A DNA stretch of 64,000 nt from Helichrysum umbraculigerum (GCA_949592205.1 CATIUR010000001.1:262514250-262578249); one strand, 5' to 3'; numbered from the stretch's first letter, positions 1 through 12,249 are shown. Translations and numbers: made by a program. Notes: a model not told the origin generated them from the sequence alone.

Positions 1-2750
1 TACTTCCAACAATTATGTTATTAACATAAACTTTAAACAAACATATAACTTTCAATTAATTGAGCAAGGGACAGAGATTGCTTTTCTTAACTTGATCCAC
101 TTTCACTTTCACTTAACCCATATGCACATGTCTTATTACAATCATAGCTAACATAAGTTAGCTATTCTTCACTTTCCACGCCAACATAAGTTAGCTATTC
201 TTTACTTTCCTAGCCAACCGAAGTTAGCTATTCTTTACTTTCCAAGCCAACCGAAGTTAGCTATTCTTTACTTTCCAATCTCTTCCATGCTCAACACATA
301 ACTGTTACTTTACATAACTTTGACTTCACATAATTTACACTTTATATAAATTACACTTTACTGAAACTTTCTCATTATATAACTTTCATGTTTTATAGCT
401 TTTACTTTAATTCCACTTCACGCAACTTATCACTTTACACAAATTTATACAACTTATCACTTTACACAACTTTGCATAACTTTTCAATACTAATCAAGTA
501 ATAATAATAACGTACAACTAATTAATTAGGTCATCAGAATGACATAATATAGAACTTCACACGATTATATAATTCTCTTGCACGTGTGTAATCCGAATTA
601 TACAATCATTACTTAACTAATCTTCATATTACTCACCTTGGCTTTAGGCAATAAGAGATTTAGTACAATTCTCGTGAACACCACTTCTTGAAACACCTAC
701 CATATAGCACATAAATATAACGACATATTTAGTCCCTAACAATCATAATGAAATCACTAATCATAACCATCAATCTATCACCCTTTGGATAGATTAAGTT
801 TAACGCTTAATTCAGATTACATAATTATACTTTTCATAATCTTATTAGCTTCAATCTTTCGTTACTTTAATCATTACTTTGAGTGTGACCTCGTTTATTT
901 TCAATGTTATATTAATCACAACTTTGTCAACTTAATTCAAGCATCACCATGATTATGTAAATCACTACTTTATCTATCAAATCACACTTCTCAATTCATC
1001 ATTGTAAGTTAACTTCCATTTTACATCTTACTACTTTTCATTAATTACTTTTACAACACTTTTCATATACTTTATAAAGCTGGACAGCTGCTACTTAACC
1101 CTTGTATTCGACCAACTTAAAATTAGTTCTGGGCACCAAAGCCATAACCAACAAAAAGTAGACTTTCCCACCTTTCCAACGATATAAAACACATCAAAAA
1201 CGAAGCTACGGTTTATTATTTATGACCATTTCAAAATGACCATTTTTATGCATATAAGCTGTCCAACAAAACGAGTTTTCATCAAAAACATATCAAATTG
1301 ACTCCAACATGTATAAGACACTTTCATTTATTCACACCAACACAAATAACATTTTTGGGACTGATTTTACAAGTCTACTTCATCACTAGAATCTCCATAT
1401 TAAATCACATCATTCAAACACTCATGTTTTGCTCAACTTTCTGGATATCCTGTAGCACTTTTAATATTTGACCCACTTAAACACATCTTCAGCTTTTGAG
1501 ATTAACTTTTCTGGAAAATAGACTCGTACACCTTTCTAACGAATCCGACCACACTAAAATACGATTTACGGTTATTTAGTTATGATTTATTGAAAACAGT
1601 CAATTTTCTGCACTACAAGCTGTCCAATTACGAATTTTTACCAAAAACATGTCAATTCCACTCAAGCATACTCAAAACACTTTTATTGATTAACTCTATC
1701 TCAAATAACATTTTTGGGACTGATTTTATCAAGATTTAACATCCAATTCAACCATGTTTACAACTCAATTATTCCATGGTTTTTACTCATTTAGTTTCAC
1801 TCTTTTCTTTTTAACAACATATAAATAGTTTTTAATCTCATATCTCAACAACAACAAAACAATAATCTTATGACATTAACATATCTATTTTACTTCCATC
1901 ATTCATCATAAGTAAATTAACAAGACTCATCTCTTTTTATATTCTAAATCATCAAGTAACTCATCATTAACTCAAATCACTTCAACTAGCAATCAACACA
2001 TCTTTCTCATAGAATTTCCATACATATAATTAAATCAATCCCCTTTTAATCACAATATCACATTAACAACAATTTATTATCATCAACACCATCATTAAAA
2101 GTTCCTTACTTGAACAAAAACATCAAAACTCAAGAACAATAGTAAAACTCATCTTTTTATACTCAAATAAACTCAATAACATTCATCTAGCATTCCTATA
2201 TCTTTATTATATTCATTTACCTAATTTCTCAAGTTAGGGTTTATAATCACATCTTAAGAACAATCAAATTAAAGGTAGTAGGAGATGTTTCTTACCTCAA
2301 GGATGATGAATATACAAGTTTTAGGCTCAAAATCACATGAATTAAAGCTCAATTTGATGGTTTTGTTCTTGCTCCTTCTCCTTCTCTTCTCTGCTTCGTT
2401 CGTACGACCCAAACAAAACACCAGATACTTCTAAATTGATTTTCCACCCTTTTTAATTAATTAAAAGAAATAAAATTGGTTATTTCTCTTTTTACCCCTT
2501 AAACTCTTTCTAAATCACAAGTTACAACCCTCCTAACTCATTTTATGATTTTAGCACTTTTAGCCCTTCAATTTAGTTCTAATACATGTTTTTAACCTCA
2601 CTCATCATATTTTGTAGTTTATATATGTTATATATATGTTTATAATTTTTTACTCAACTCAATAATCGTATTCTACATTAATCACGAATATAGGAATTTA
2701 AGCACCTCTTATTAATTCAAAACTCGTACTTAAAATTTTGGGATGTTACA
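1..2750 (-). mobile_element. Ty3/gypsy-type LTR, right-hand part, minus orientation
   Basis: An AT-rich stretch without coding capacity. Its right edge reads ggatgttaca (2741-2750), so the reverse strand starts TGTAACATCC, the usual 5' start of plant gypsy LTRs (compare the ggtgttaca end at 26434 in this window). It abuts Copia coding sequence at 2751, so it looks like an insertion into, or rearrangement with, that Copia element. The left edge lies outside the window, so a solo LTR and a whole element cannot be told apart. Confidence 0.5.
154..285. repeat. 33-bp tandem repeat, four copies
   Basis: The word aagttagctattctt recurs at a 33-base spacing (copies starting near 154, 187, 220 and 253) with only a few changes between copies. 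It lies inside the presumed LTR. Confidence 0.75.
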
Positions 2751-2960
2751 ATTTGAGCTTGATAAAGTTCATACTGATGATAATGGTTCTGATATGTTGA
2801 CGAAGGCATTAGTAAGGGAAAAGCTCAGGGTATATTGCTCTATCACCGGGATTGCGAACTCTTCCGCATAATCGGAAAGTGGGAGATTTGTTGGGTTGTA
2901 GATTGGGTTTTCAATTATGTGAAACAATTTAAATGGCCCAACAAAAATTAGAGCAAAGGA
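2751..2960 (+). mobile_element. Copia retrotransposon 3' end: RNase H tail, polypurine tract, start of 3' LTR
   Basis: The plus strand from 2751 translates to a Ty1/copia RNase H C-terminus containing VHTDDNGSDMLTKAL and ending at a stop near 2870. A purine-rich tract (aaagtgggagattt) follows, then TGTTGGG at 2889, the standard start of plant Copia LTRs. Only about 70 bases of LTR remain before NLR-derived coding sequence begins near 2961. The upstream part of the element is cut off by the gypsy LTR. Not functional. Confidence 0.7.
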
Positions 2961-3549
2961 TGATACTTACGTTGAGCAGCTCAAAGATCTTGGAGGTACT
3001 ATAAATGTTGTATTTTCTGGTAAAATTTCTAAATCCTTTGCGTATTTATTCAAGCAAACAGTTGCTTTTACGGAACACTTCAATGAAGAAATCCAAGACT
3101 TCAAGTCAGTGAAGGTAGTGGCAAAAGCATCATGCGGGCTGACTGCATGCATGGTTAGTGTGATTGCTACTTGCATGGATGATTCAAAATTGTTGCAATC
3201 CAAGGACTATGTAACTCTAAATTCCGTGTGGCTACACTTAACACACAATTTCTCATGGAAGACTGTTAAACGTATCACACAGAAGTTCTGTTTAAAGAAT
3301 TTGACAATCTGGAAATTTAATGACCACACAGTTCTTGCACACCATTTAAAGTTGGCTGCGGTTGGTTGTCGTAGAAAAGAGAATGAGTTGATTTCACTTC
3401 ATAAGCTTGAGAAGTATATTGAAAAGACCCCAAAGAATATAGAAGATATGAGTAGCCATGCTCATGAATATAAATTCTATATAAAGGAGGTAGGTGTTAC
3501 TTTGGAAATAGTCGATGAGCATACAAAAGTGGCCGGCAAAAGGAAATGA
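2961..3549 (+). pseudogene. Partial copy of the NLR C-terminal UPF0496-like domain
   Basis: From 2962 a single open frame (GAT ACT TAC ...) runs to a stop at 3547-3549, about 195 codons without an initiating ATG. It aligns with the second half of each C-terminal repeat of the NLR at 39-41 kb. Shared landmarks, in order, are TYxEQL, a KTVAF/KQTVAF word, a hydrophobic stretch followed by an S-KLL/F-Q block, and a C-terminal IEDMSSxAHEY followed by a GVTLEI-like end. The N-terminal half of the domain and all NLR domains are absent, and Copia LTR sequence replaces them on the left. Most likely a relic of a duplicated NLR paralogue cut by retrotransposon activity. No frameshift or internal stop is seen, so the copy may be fairly young. 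Confidence 0.65.
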
Positions 3550-3715
3550 TGAACAACATCAAGCATCAGTTTATCCCCCTCAAGTGTTGTTGCTCTCTTC
3601 ATAATATGGTTTTCTTCTATATATCTGTGAGCAAACAATTGATTTTTTATGATTTAATCACATGATTGAGTATGTGCTTTTCGCTGGTGTTAGAATTTTT
3701 TATTTTATTATTATT

Positions 3716-5349
3716 ACTAGCTTTTAAACCCGTGTATACACACGGGCTATGTAAAGTAAATTGTATATCGTATACAGAAGATCTTATTATATTATATGAG
3801 AATGTAATGCACTTTATCAAAACGGTTATTGTATACAATGAGCATTCAAACTCGCAATATAATTTAGAGCTTTTAATTTGTGACTATTTGATGTACGTAA
3901 AATGTAACAGTAAATTGTTAAGTTGATGACATGTCACCCGTTTTTTCCATATGAAATTCTAATTCTTAGTTTATTCAAATTTATATATATATATAAATTA
4001 AAACTAAAGGGAATGATTGGTTTGAGGGTTCTGATATATGGGAACGGGAATGAAAATCAAGAGGGATGATAGGAGGTGTTTGGTATAAAGGTATGTGTAT
4101 CTATTTTTGGGAATGAAACCCTCAAACTAAAGATTTTCCAAACCCGTCTATAGTGGTGGGTTTGATCTAAAACATTCTCTTTCCACCCACTATCAATCAC
4201 ATACCCATAATAATGATACCTTTACACATATCAAACACGCACCAACTACAAATACCAAAATAAATTACAACGTAATTATTTTGATAAGTCGTAATTGGAA
4301 AAGGTAAATACACCCAACTATATAAGTTTGACTCTAACACCCGTAAAACTCATCCCACGAGTACAAAACATAATAGAACCAGGCAAGAACTATAAAAAAC
4401 AATCTAATAATCCCAATAATTAAAGAAAACATCAATGACATACTTACCAATTTGGTACAATGTTACCTTAATGACTAAGGATACATATCATTCTTGAATA
4501 TAACTGTTTTTTCAAACGCAAATAGTATAAAGGATGGGATGAGGTGTTTTAACAAAATACATAATTTTACCTCCATGTGATGTTATGATTTATTTAAATT
4601 GAATATGTTTATGTAGATTTTTTAGAATATAATTTAACGTATATACACAGACCGTTAAACTTTTATTTAATTTACTTTATAGATGCACAATTAAAAGTAT
4701 ATGACACATATACTCGTATTTATAAGATTTGTAACAAATATAAAGTGCTAGGATTCCTATTTCGTATGGTTTGATATAATATAATAATAAATTAATTAAT
4801 AAAAGTTATCCTTATAGAAATATGAACCGTATGATAAAATTAATAAATAAATAATAATAATAAAATAATAAATACTGAATTCTGATTGGTCAATTAGACT
4901 TCAATTTTGATATTGGATGTCATAACCCTGCTTCCTATATTATATTTAAGATAAGATGCCTTAGAAGAATAAATAAAATAATAAATGAATGAATTAGTAT
5001 AAAAATTTTGTTTTGAATAAAAAGTTGGGTGAATATCTTCCGTAAAAAAATCCCTTAAATCAAATATATTTATTATATTAAATATATATCATCCTACTTA
5101 AAATCTTAGATAAATTTTTTGAATTTTTTTTAAGATCAAGTAACTATGATCGGTTCTAAAATATGTGAATTAAATTATTAAAGTTTATCTTCTATATTAA
5201 AGAACCCATATTTTATTAGCAAAATTTTAGGAAAATAAACAAATTTGATTGGTTAATTAGAAGTTTGGTGAAATCAAAGCATATGATTGGTTAATAGGGT
5301 CCCAATTTTGCAAAAAATTTCAATAGCGAAGTTTTCTTTTATTAATATT
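3716..5349 (-). mobile_element. Helitron-like non-autonomous element A
   Basis: Read on the minus strand, the 3' terminus at 3716-3746 is a GC hairpin (arms cccgtg/cacggg, 3729-3746), then about 8 bases, then CTAGT, the Helitron 3' signature. The 5' side (about 5300-5349) reads TAATATTAATAAAAGAAAAC, like the 5' ends of plant Helitrons. The interior is AT-rich with no ORF or Rep/helicase sequence. The 5' boundary is only approximate. Confidence 0.5.
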
Positions 5350-6052
5350 ACTAGATTATAAACTCGTGTATACACACAGGTATTTGATGATAATTTTCAT
5401 TTACATAACATATCTAAAAAAAATTCATTTTTGCCCATTAAACATTCAACTAATGTTTAACTCAAGTCCTTCTCTTTATCATAATCAGCTATATATTTAA
5501 ATAGAAAATATATTCTATTTATTAAAACCTTGTCGATCGCGACGGAGACAAAACACACTCTAGTCTTCGATATGTTTGTGTTTCGGAGTTATTTTCATCT
5601 TCTTCGTTTCAAATCTGGCCACTAATAATTCATCTCGAGTTCTTAATTTATGTGGCTAAATGGTCTATCTACGTCAGTTACTTCACCTCGTTTCAGATAT
5701 TCTTCTTCTTCTTTCGATTTGGCCGAAAGTTAGGTGGTGGCGGACGTGGTATCGATTCCGAAGGTGAAAGCTTGAGTTTTGAGTGTGGAGTAAATGTGAA
5801 GAGAATTAGGGTATGGAAAAGTTGTGTGTGTTAAGTAAGATGGGGGTATTTTGGCAAGTTTATATGAGTTAACGATGAAAACTAACTGAAGTTAGCAAAA
5901 ATGATAAAAATTGTGAAATTGATCAACCACGGGGATGAAAAATGTTAAAAAAAAATAAAAAAAAAGTTTAGAGGCAATATTGGTGAAAGCGGACAACCAC
6001 GGGTACAAGAAAATGCATTTTACTCTAGCTAAAACCATTTTTCACCTATTTG

Positions 6053-6625
6053 AATGTTAAACTCGTATATACACATGATTGTCAAATCAAACTATTTTGC
6101 ATTTATTTTAATGTTAAACTCGTGTATGCCACGAAGATTAATTCATATAAATTATTACTAAGTTGTTAAATTGTGTGTAAAATATTCGTTTAACTTTACT
6201 AAATCTAGATTATTCAGCATGAGTTTATTGATATATGTAAGTTACATATGCATGGATTCGAATGAAACTATATTTCACTTATTAATGTTAAGTCCGTATA
6301 TACACGTGAATGTCGATTCCAACTATTTTTCATTTATTTTTTATGTTAAACTCGTGTATGCCACGAAGATATATCGTATAAATTTGTATTAAGTTGTTAA
6401 ATTGTGTGGTAAAATTTCATGTAACTTATTAAATTTAGATTATTTACCATGAGTTTATTGATATGTTAATTAGGAGACTATTAAAACCCGTGTATACATA
6501 TGCACGAATTCAAATGAAACTATTTTTCACTTATTTGAATGTTAAACCCGTATATACATATGAATGTTGAATTAAACAGTTTTTCATTTCTTTAAATGTT
6601 AAACCCGTGTATACCACGAAGATTT
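6053..6625. repeat. About 240-bp tandem repeat, two full copies and one partial
   Basis: Blocks starting near 6053, 6285 and 6538 each open with 'atgttaa(a/g)(c/t)ccgtatatacac', followed about 60 bases later by 'gtgtatgccacgaagat' and a common tail ending 'catgagtttattgatat'. The third copy is truncated. The repeated words resemble the Helitron 3' hairpin sequence, so the array may have grown from terminal repeats. Confidence 0.65.
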
Positions 6626-6770
6626 TTATGAGATCGTATCAAAATTTAAATGAAATAAAGCTTTGAATAATGTTAAATCTATCAAAAATAACTTGAAGCA
6701 TCTATGATGATCTTTAAATTCCCGTGGAGGTTATTTATTATTATTTTAATCATAGTAATATTATATATAG

Positions 6771-6771
6771 A

Positions 6772-6826
<55 letters not shown>
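6771..6826. repeat. (ATT)n microsatellite
   Basis: About 18 uninterrupted ATT units inside Helitron-like DNA. Confidence 0.95.
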
Positions 6827-6833
<7 letters not shown>

Positions 6834-8905
6834 AATGTTTACGTGTAGCATATATGATAACCATCATTATCAAATTTTCGTAGAATTTATTAAATTTTAA
6901 TAATCTTAATTAATAAAATTTAAATGGTATGGGGAAGTGATATATTAAATTATTTTAAGGATTTATTATACGGAGAAGTTTTAGGTAAATTGTGTAATTT
7001 GATTGGTTAATTGGATATTTGATGAAATAAATAAATTTGATTGGTTAATAGGGTTCAATTTTGTATAGAAATTTTTTAGGAAAGGTTTTCTTTTATTAAT
7101 ATTTATTATATTTATTACTAGGTTTTAAACCCGTGTATTAACACGGGCTGTGTAAGAATAATTATTTATTCAAATATAGGCAACATTTGTCACCATTAAT
7201 ATGTAATCGTTAGTTGACTCCGTGTAAATACAGGTTAATGTAAAAATGAATACGTGTTCCAGTTTTGATTGTACTAAACATAGTTTTTCCTTGATCAATA
7301 TAGAGTTTTAAATCCTTGTATATACACGGTTAACGTAATATGAAACTAAGCATAATTTTTTTTTATTAATATAGTGTTTAAACTTTAAACTCGTGTATGC
7401 ACACGAAAACTGTTAAATGAATACTTTATCAATTTATTGTGATTAATATATAGAGTTCTAATCCCTTGTATACGTACACATGATACGGTTAATGTAAAAT
7501 GAAACTTAAGCGTATTTTTTTTTAGAAATTATTAATATAGAGTTTGAAACCTATATGTGCACACAATTATTGTAAAATAAATGCCTACTTTGTTCATTGT
7601 AAATATGTAACTAAAGTTTGATTGTATTAAATAAATATGTTCATTTGTTTCATAGAGTTCTAATGATAAAAATAATAGTTAATCAATTAATATTTAATGT
7701 ATTACATTAACTCAAGAATATGTACTCACTTGCATGTGTTCGACTAATGAGTAGAAAATAAAAATTAATTCAATATTTATACTGTTTGATAAAATATAAG
7801 CTTGTTATTGTTAATATATATAACAAAAAATTTTCGTTTGTTTCATAGAGTTATAATATAATAATTAATTAATTAATTAATATTTAATATATTAAATTAA
7901 CTTATGAATACGTACTCACTTACATGTTTGACTGATGTGTAGCAAATAATAATTAATTAATGTTTAGGGTTAAAGCTACATATTGATAACGAACTTTTAC
8001 TTTTGCACTGTGTTAGGTAACGAATCGATTTTGGCATTACGGTAATTTTCCATGTAATACTTAACCTCGACACAAAATTTGAAAGTTCGATACCTACTTT
8101 AGTTATAAAACCGGTTCATTATCTAATTCGGTACAAAAGTAAACGTTAATTGCGGATCTGTAACTTTAACCCTAATTTTTATATTGTTTGATAATATATA
8201 AGCTTGTTATTGTTAATATATAGAATAAAATTATAGAGATAAGGTTTATAGGGGGAATTATTTTTTACATGATCTTTTTCAAAATTATATTTTTTAGGAT
8301 AATTAGTTGATTAAATTTTTTAAGAAAATTTATTGATTTGATTGGTCAATTGAATGTATAATAAAATTAAAAATTTGATTATATAAGTTTTCTAACTCAA
8401 GCAAATTAAAATTCATATCTTGTTATGATTATGATTAAATGTTTAAGTTTAAATTTTATTGATTAGGCCTGATTATGTGAAAGTCATTCAATTCTAACAA
8501 AATTGGCCTTTTCTACCAATTTCTATCTATATGGACAATAGATCAATTTCTATCAAAAGATAATGATGATTAGAGAAAAGTTGAATGCTTAAAAAATGAT
8601 AATGAAAAAACCAATATGATTACTCCATTTCAATTACCTATTTGCACATTTTTTTTTTCTAAATCAGAATATCTCACAAACCGTATATCTATAAATAATA
8701 AATATCACACCGTTGGAATCAACATCTTTTTATATTTAATTAAAGATCTCACATGACATACTTCCCACGATTTTTTTTTTCCATTTTCTAATGGGCATTT
8801 GAAATTTGTAAGGTTAAATCACATGTGATTTAACACTCATATGTGATTATATTTACAATCAAATTATAAACATGTTAAATCAATTGTGATTTAACACTCA
8901 CAAGT

Positions 8906-9070
8906 GATGAATAATCGTATACCAATGTTATATTTTTATTATAAATCACATGTAATTATATAAGTCACTTTTTTTAAGACCCGAGAACCATTGATGAATA
9001 ATCGTGTACAAATGTTATATTTTATCATAAATCACATGTGATTATATAAGTCGCATTTTTTAAGAACCGG
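8906..9070. repeat. About 88-bp tandem duplication with an ATCACATGTGAT palindrome
   Basis: Two adjacent copies start with gatgaataatcgt (near 8906 and 8993). Each contains an aatcacatgt(a/g)att half- or full palindrome and ends in 'ttttttaaga'. Further copies of the ATCACATGTGAT word lie just upstream (about 8815-8900). Confidence 0.6.
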
Positions 9071-9243
9071 CAAAAATGAAATAAAAAAAAAGTTTGTCGA
9101 AAGTATAGCTTGTGAGATCTCTAATCGAAAAAAAGACGCTGATTCCGAATATGTAATATTTATAATTTTTAGTCATCCCATTTATGATATATTTGTTTTT
9201 AGAGTTTCGAGCGGAAATTGGGTTTTGAAGAAAATGAAGCATT
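9060..9243 (-). repeat. Dispersed copy of the palindrome arm found at 45 kb
   Basis: On the minus strand this stretch matches both arms of the inverted repeat at 44.96-45.66 kb. Shared words include tctctaatcgaa, aaaacgctga and a 'tttataattttt' block. The conceptual translations share SIRDxTxYTxDxxFF. The match is at the DNA level on a non-coding repeat, so the frame there is not treated as a gene. Confidence 0.5.
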
Positions 9244-9480
9244 TCTATTGGTTTTTCCATTATTATTTTTTTTACTATTCTTTATTGAACTCACCTCATG
9301 TTTAACCTTAAATTTTGTTTATTGGCCTAAATTATGTGAAACTCATTAAATCTTAACAAAACTGGCATATTTCACCAATTTTTATCTATATGGAGCAAAG
9401 ATCAATTTCTACCAAAGATTAAAAAAAAAAAAAAAAGACCTCCTGTATATTTCAATGTTGTCATATAATATAAATTATAA

Positions 9481-9761
9481 GAGTAAATTATTTAAATCGT
9501 CCATGTGGTTTTCAATTTGTTCCATAAGTCGTCCCTGACTTTTAAAAAGAATAGTCCAAATTTTGAAACTTTTGTTCATCAGTAGTCCAAAATGAACTAC
9601 CGGTGAACAAAACTTTCACAAAATAAATTATTTAAATAGTCCATTTTGGACTATCGTTGAACAAAAGTTTCAAAAAATGGATTATTCAAATACTTTTTGG
9701 AAGTCAGGGACTATCTATGGAACAAATTGAAAATCACATGGACGATTTAAATAATTTACTC
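9481..9761. mobile_element. Mutator-like MITE with 9-bp target duplication
   Basis: The 281-bp element has perfect terminal inverted repeats of at least 27 bp (outer words gagtaaattatttaaatcg and its complement). It is flanked by the same 9-mer, aaattataa, at 9472-9480 and 9762-9770. A 9-bp target site duplication is the mark of the Mutator superfamily. It has no coding capacity. Confidence 0.85.
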
Positions 9762-9860
9762 AAATTATAATGATATGATTATGATGATAGTTTTTTTATA
9801 GTATATGTGATTTTACATTATATATCACATACGGAGTAGTAAATACATATCACCTAGTAA

Positions 9861-10422
9861 ATTAAATTTAGAATTTAAAAAGCTATGTGTCGATTGGTAT
9901 ATTATTATTAAAATCAAAGAGATAAGGTTTCATATTTTATTTATCTACTAACGAAATTAAATTATTATTAGTATTATTATCTTATCTTATTATTTATATA
10001 AAAATATGGGGGGTTTTTTGAAAAGAGATTTATTAGGTAAATTCTTGCATTTGATTGGTTAATTGAATGTGAAATACTCCATTCTTATTGGTTAATAGAG
10101 TTAATTTTGAAGCAAAATTGATGCTAGCAAAGTTTTCTTTTATTAAATTTAGAATTTAAAAAGCTATGTGTCGATTGGTATATTATTATTAAAATCAAAG
10201 AGATAAGGTTTCATATTTTATTTATCTACAAACGAAATTAAATTATTATTAGTATTATTATCTTATCTTATTATTTATATAAAAATATGGGGGGTTTTTT
10301 GAAAAGAGATTTATTAGGTAAATTCTTGCATTTGATTGGTTAATTGAATATGAAATACTCCATTCTTATTGGTTAATAGAGTTAATTTTGAAGCAAAATT
10401 GATGCTAGCAAAGTTTTCTTTT
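9861..10422. repeat. 281-bp near-identical direct tandem duplication
   Basis: The stretch beginning attaaatttagaatttaaaa occurs at 9861 and again at 10142. By eye the two copies differ at only a few bases over 281 bp. Each ends in the Helitron-type 5' block (ttttcttttattaa), so a terminal segment was duplicated recently. Confidence 0.85.
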
Positions 10423-10832
10423 ATTAATATTTAGAAGATTAGATAATACTTTCATTATTTAAGTAATAAATGTGTCCACAAGTAAAAGATAAAGAAATCA
10501 TATATAGTAGTAGTACATTAAACTACGTACGTACTTCGTATATGAATATCATATGAATAACCACAAATCAAATGTGTACGAGTTTCCAAAAGCAATTAAA
10601 ATTCTAATGGCGTGCCTCCATACTTAATATTAAAATTAATTAATTTAGATTTAATTTAATTGAGAATTTTTTTGTTACGGATAATATTTTTTTAAATTAG
10701 ATTTTTTAGGAATTCGATGAATGTGATTGGCTAATTGGAAGTTAATTGGAATTGAGTTATTTGATTGGTTAATAGCTCTCAAATTTTTAAAAATTTGAAT
10801 AGAAAAGGTTTTCTTTTATTAATATTTAGATT

Positions 10833-11318
10833 ACTAGACCGTAAACCCGTGTATACACACGGGCTATTGATTTTTAATATGAAATTTTGTATTTAGTATC
10901 TTGTTTATAATTATAAAATGTGTAAGTTAATATGTATATATATTAGGTATTTAGTTGGACACAAAATAATATTAGTTTATGTAAATGAATTATATATACA
11001 GAGATTAATAAATTAAAATTTTTTAAAACCAAGTTGGTGGAAAAATTAATTATTTTAAGTCTATATTAAGCTTTTCAAATAATTTTATTCATACTCGGTT
11101 AATTAAAAATATAAACATTACAGATCGATTTGAATAATGTTTTAATCAATGAATTATATTATATATCTTTTTATGTGTAAGTGAGCTGATTAAAAAAATT
11201 ATATTTTAAAAAGTTAGGGATCTTGTTTTAAAATTTACTAAAATTAAATGGCTTAATTGATATTTAACTTACACATTTTAAAACTTAATTAGAATGGTGA
11301 TGTTTCCTATACTTTATT
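10833..11318 (-). mobile_element. Helitron-like terminus D
   Basis: A minus-strand CTAGT end at 10833-10837 is followed by a perfect hairpin, cccgtg/cacggg, at 10846-10863. It sits three bases after the 5' terminus of the preceding element (ttaatatttaga). The remainder to 11318 is AT-rich without features, and the 5' end is not identified. Confidence 0.45.
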
Positions 11319-11348
11319 ACTAGCCCTTATACCCATGTATTACACGGG
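11319..11348 (-). mobile_element. Helitron-like 3' terminus E
   Basis: Read on the minus strand, a hairpin (cccgtgtaatacatggg) is followed by about 8 bases and CTAGT at 11319-11323. The body would run rightwards, but its 5' end is not recognisable. Confidence 0.4.
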
Positions 11349-11681
11349 TTGGACGAAAACAAATAAATTTTAAAAGTTATTAATATGAAGGATTAAATCC
11401 ATCAATGTTATTAAATTGTATATAATAATAGTCATAATGTATTATAATACGTATTGTAATATAATAATAATCCTAATGTTTAAGGAATACCTATTTGGAT
11501 AAAGTTATTATAATTAATATTCATTATTTAATAAATAATTAATGATTTATGATGTCATTAAATCCTATAATTTAGATAATTGGACAAAATTGAGTAATTC
11601 TATTGGTTAATTAGATTTAAGATGACATCATCACATGTTTCTTATATATAATTTAAGATAAGATGATAAGATTTTTAAGAT

Positions 11682-11682
11682 G

Positions 11683-11762
<80 letters not shown>
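11682..11762. repeat. (AAT)n microsatellite
   Basis: About 27 AAT/ATA units. The poly-isoleucine open frame across it is an artefact. The DNA on either side (11349-12211) is AT-rich and I see nothing else in it. Confidence 0.95.
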
Positions 11763-11764
<2 letters not shown>

Positions 11765-12211
11765 TTTTTTTATTGATAATAATAAAAGATATGTCTTTTA
11801 TTTGGACGATGAAAATTAAAAATAGAAGTACAAAACTCTCGATAAGAAACTCTTATATACTTGTAGTTTGACATTTTGTACGATAATTCTTTGTCAAATA
11901 TTCAGATAACTTTAGTAATTATCTAGGGGATAATTTTAATTAAATTAAGTTTTTCTTTTTACTCGAGAATTTTTAGGACCCATTTAGATGTATGGATTAA
12001 AAAATCAGTATTGTGATCGTGTACGGATTTCTATATGGTATGTCTAATTTAAATAAAGTAAATATTCATAATAATCTTTTATCTTTAAACTACTTTTTAT
12101 TTATGATGTCATGATTTCCTAATTTTTAGCTAATTTAACAAAATCAAGCAATTCTATTGGTCAATTAAATTTTTGATGACATTATTGGGTGTTTCCTATA
12201 TATAATTTAAG

Positions 12212-12248
<37 letters not shown>
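12212..12248. repeat. (ATT)n microsatellite
   Basis: About 12 ATT units directly left of the MITE at 12250. Confidence 0.9.
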
Positions 12249-12249
12249 G

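Larger units (their letters stand above)
5350..7116 (-). mobile_element. Helitron-like non-autonomous element B
   Basis: A minus-strand CTAGT end lies at 5350-5354, next to a weaker hairpin (ctcgtgtatacacacagg). This terminus begins directly where element A ends. The right side (about 6980-7105) has the same subterminal block as A (gattggttaat twice, then ttttcttttattaatatt). The interior holds a tandem repeat and an (ATT)n tract. No transposition proteins are seen. Confidence 0.45.
7117..10832 (-). mobile_element. Helitron-like element C (composite)
   Basis: A minus-strand 3' end is seen at 7117-7147 (CTAGT next to the hairpin cccgtgtattaacacggg). Further short blocks with the same 'aaac(t/c)cgtgta...' words occur at about 7300-7560. 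Three candidate 5' termini, each reading ttttcttttattaa, occur near 10140, 10430 and 10827, so more than one element or a nested insertion is present. It contains a MITE at 9481-9761, a copy of the 45-kb palindrome arm near 9060 and a 281-bp tandem duplication. No ORF of note. Confidence 0.4.

Noticed and set aside
2889..2945. A 57-bp complete LTR (TGTTGGG...CCCAACA)
   Set aside because: Far too short for a Copia LTR; the matching ends are probably chance and the LTR is treated as truncated.
11680..11871. Open frame of poly-isoleucine
   Set aside because: Translation of an (AAT)n microsatellite; no initiation context or homology.
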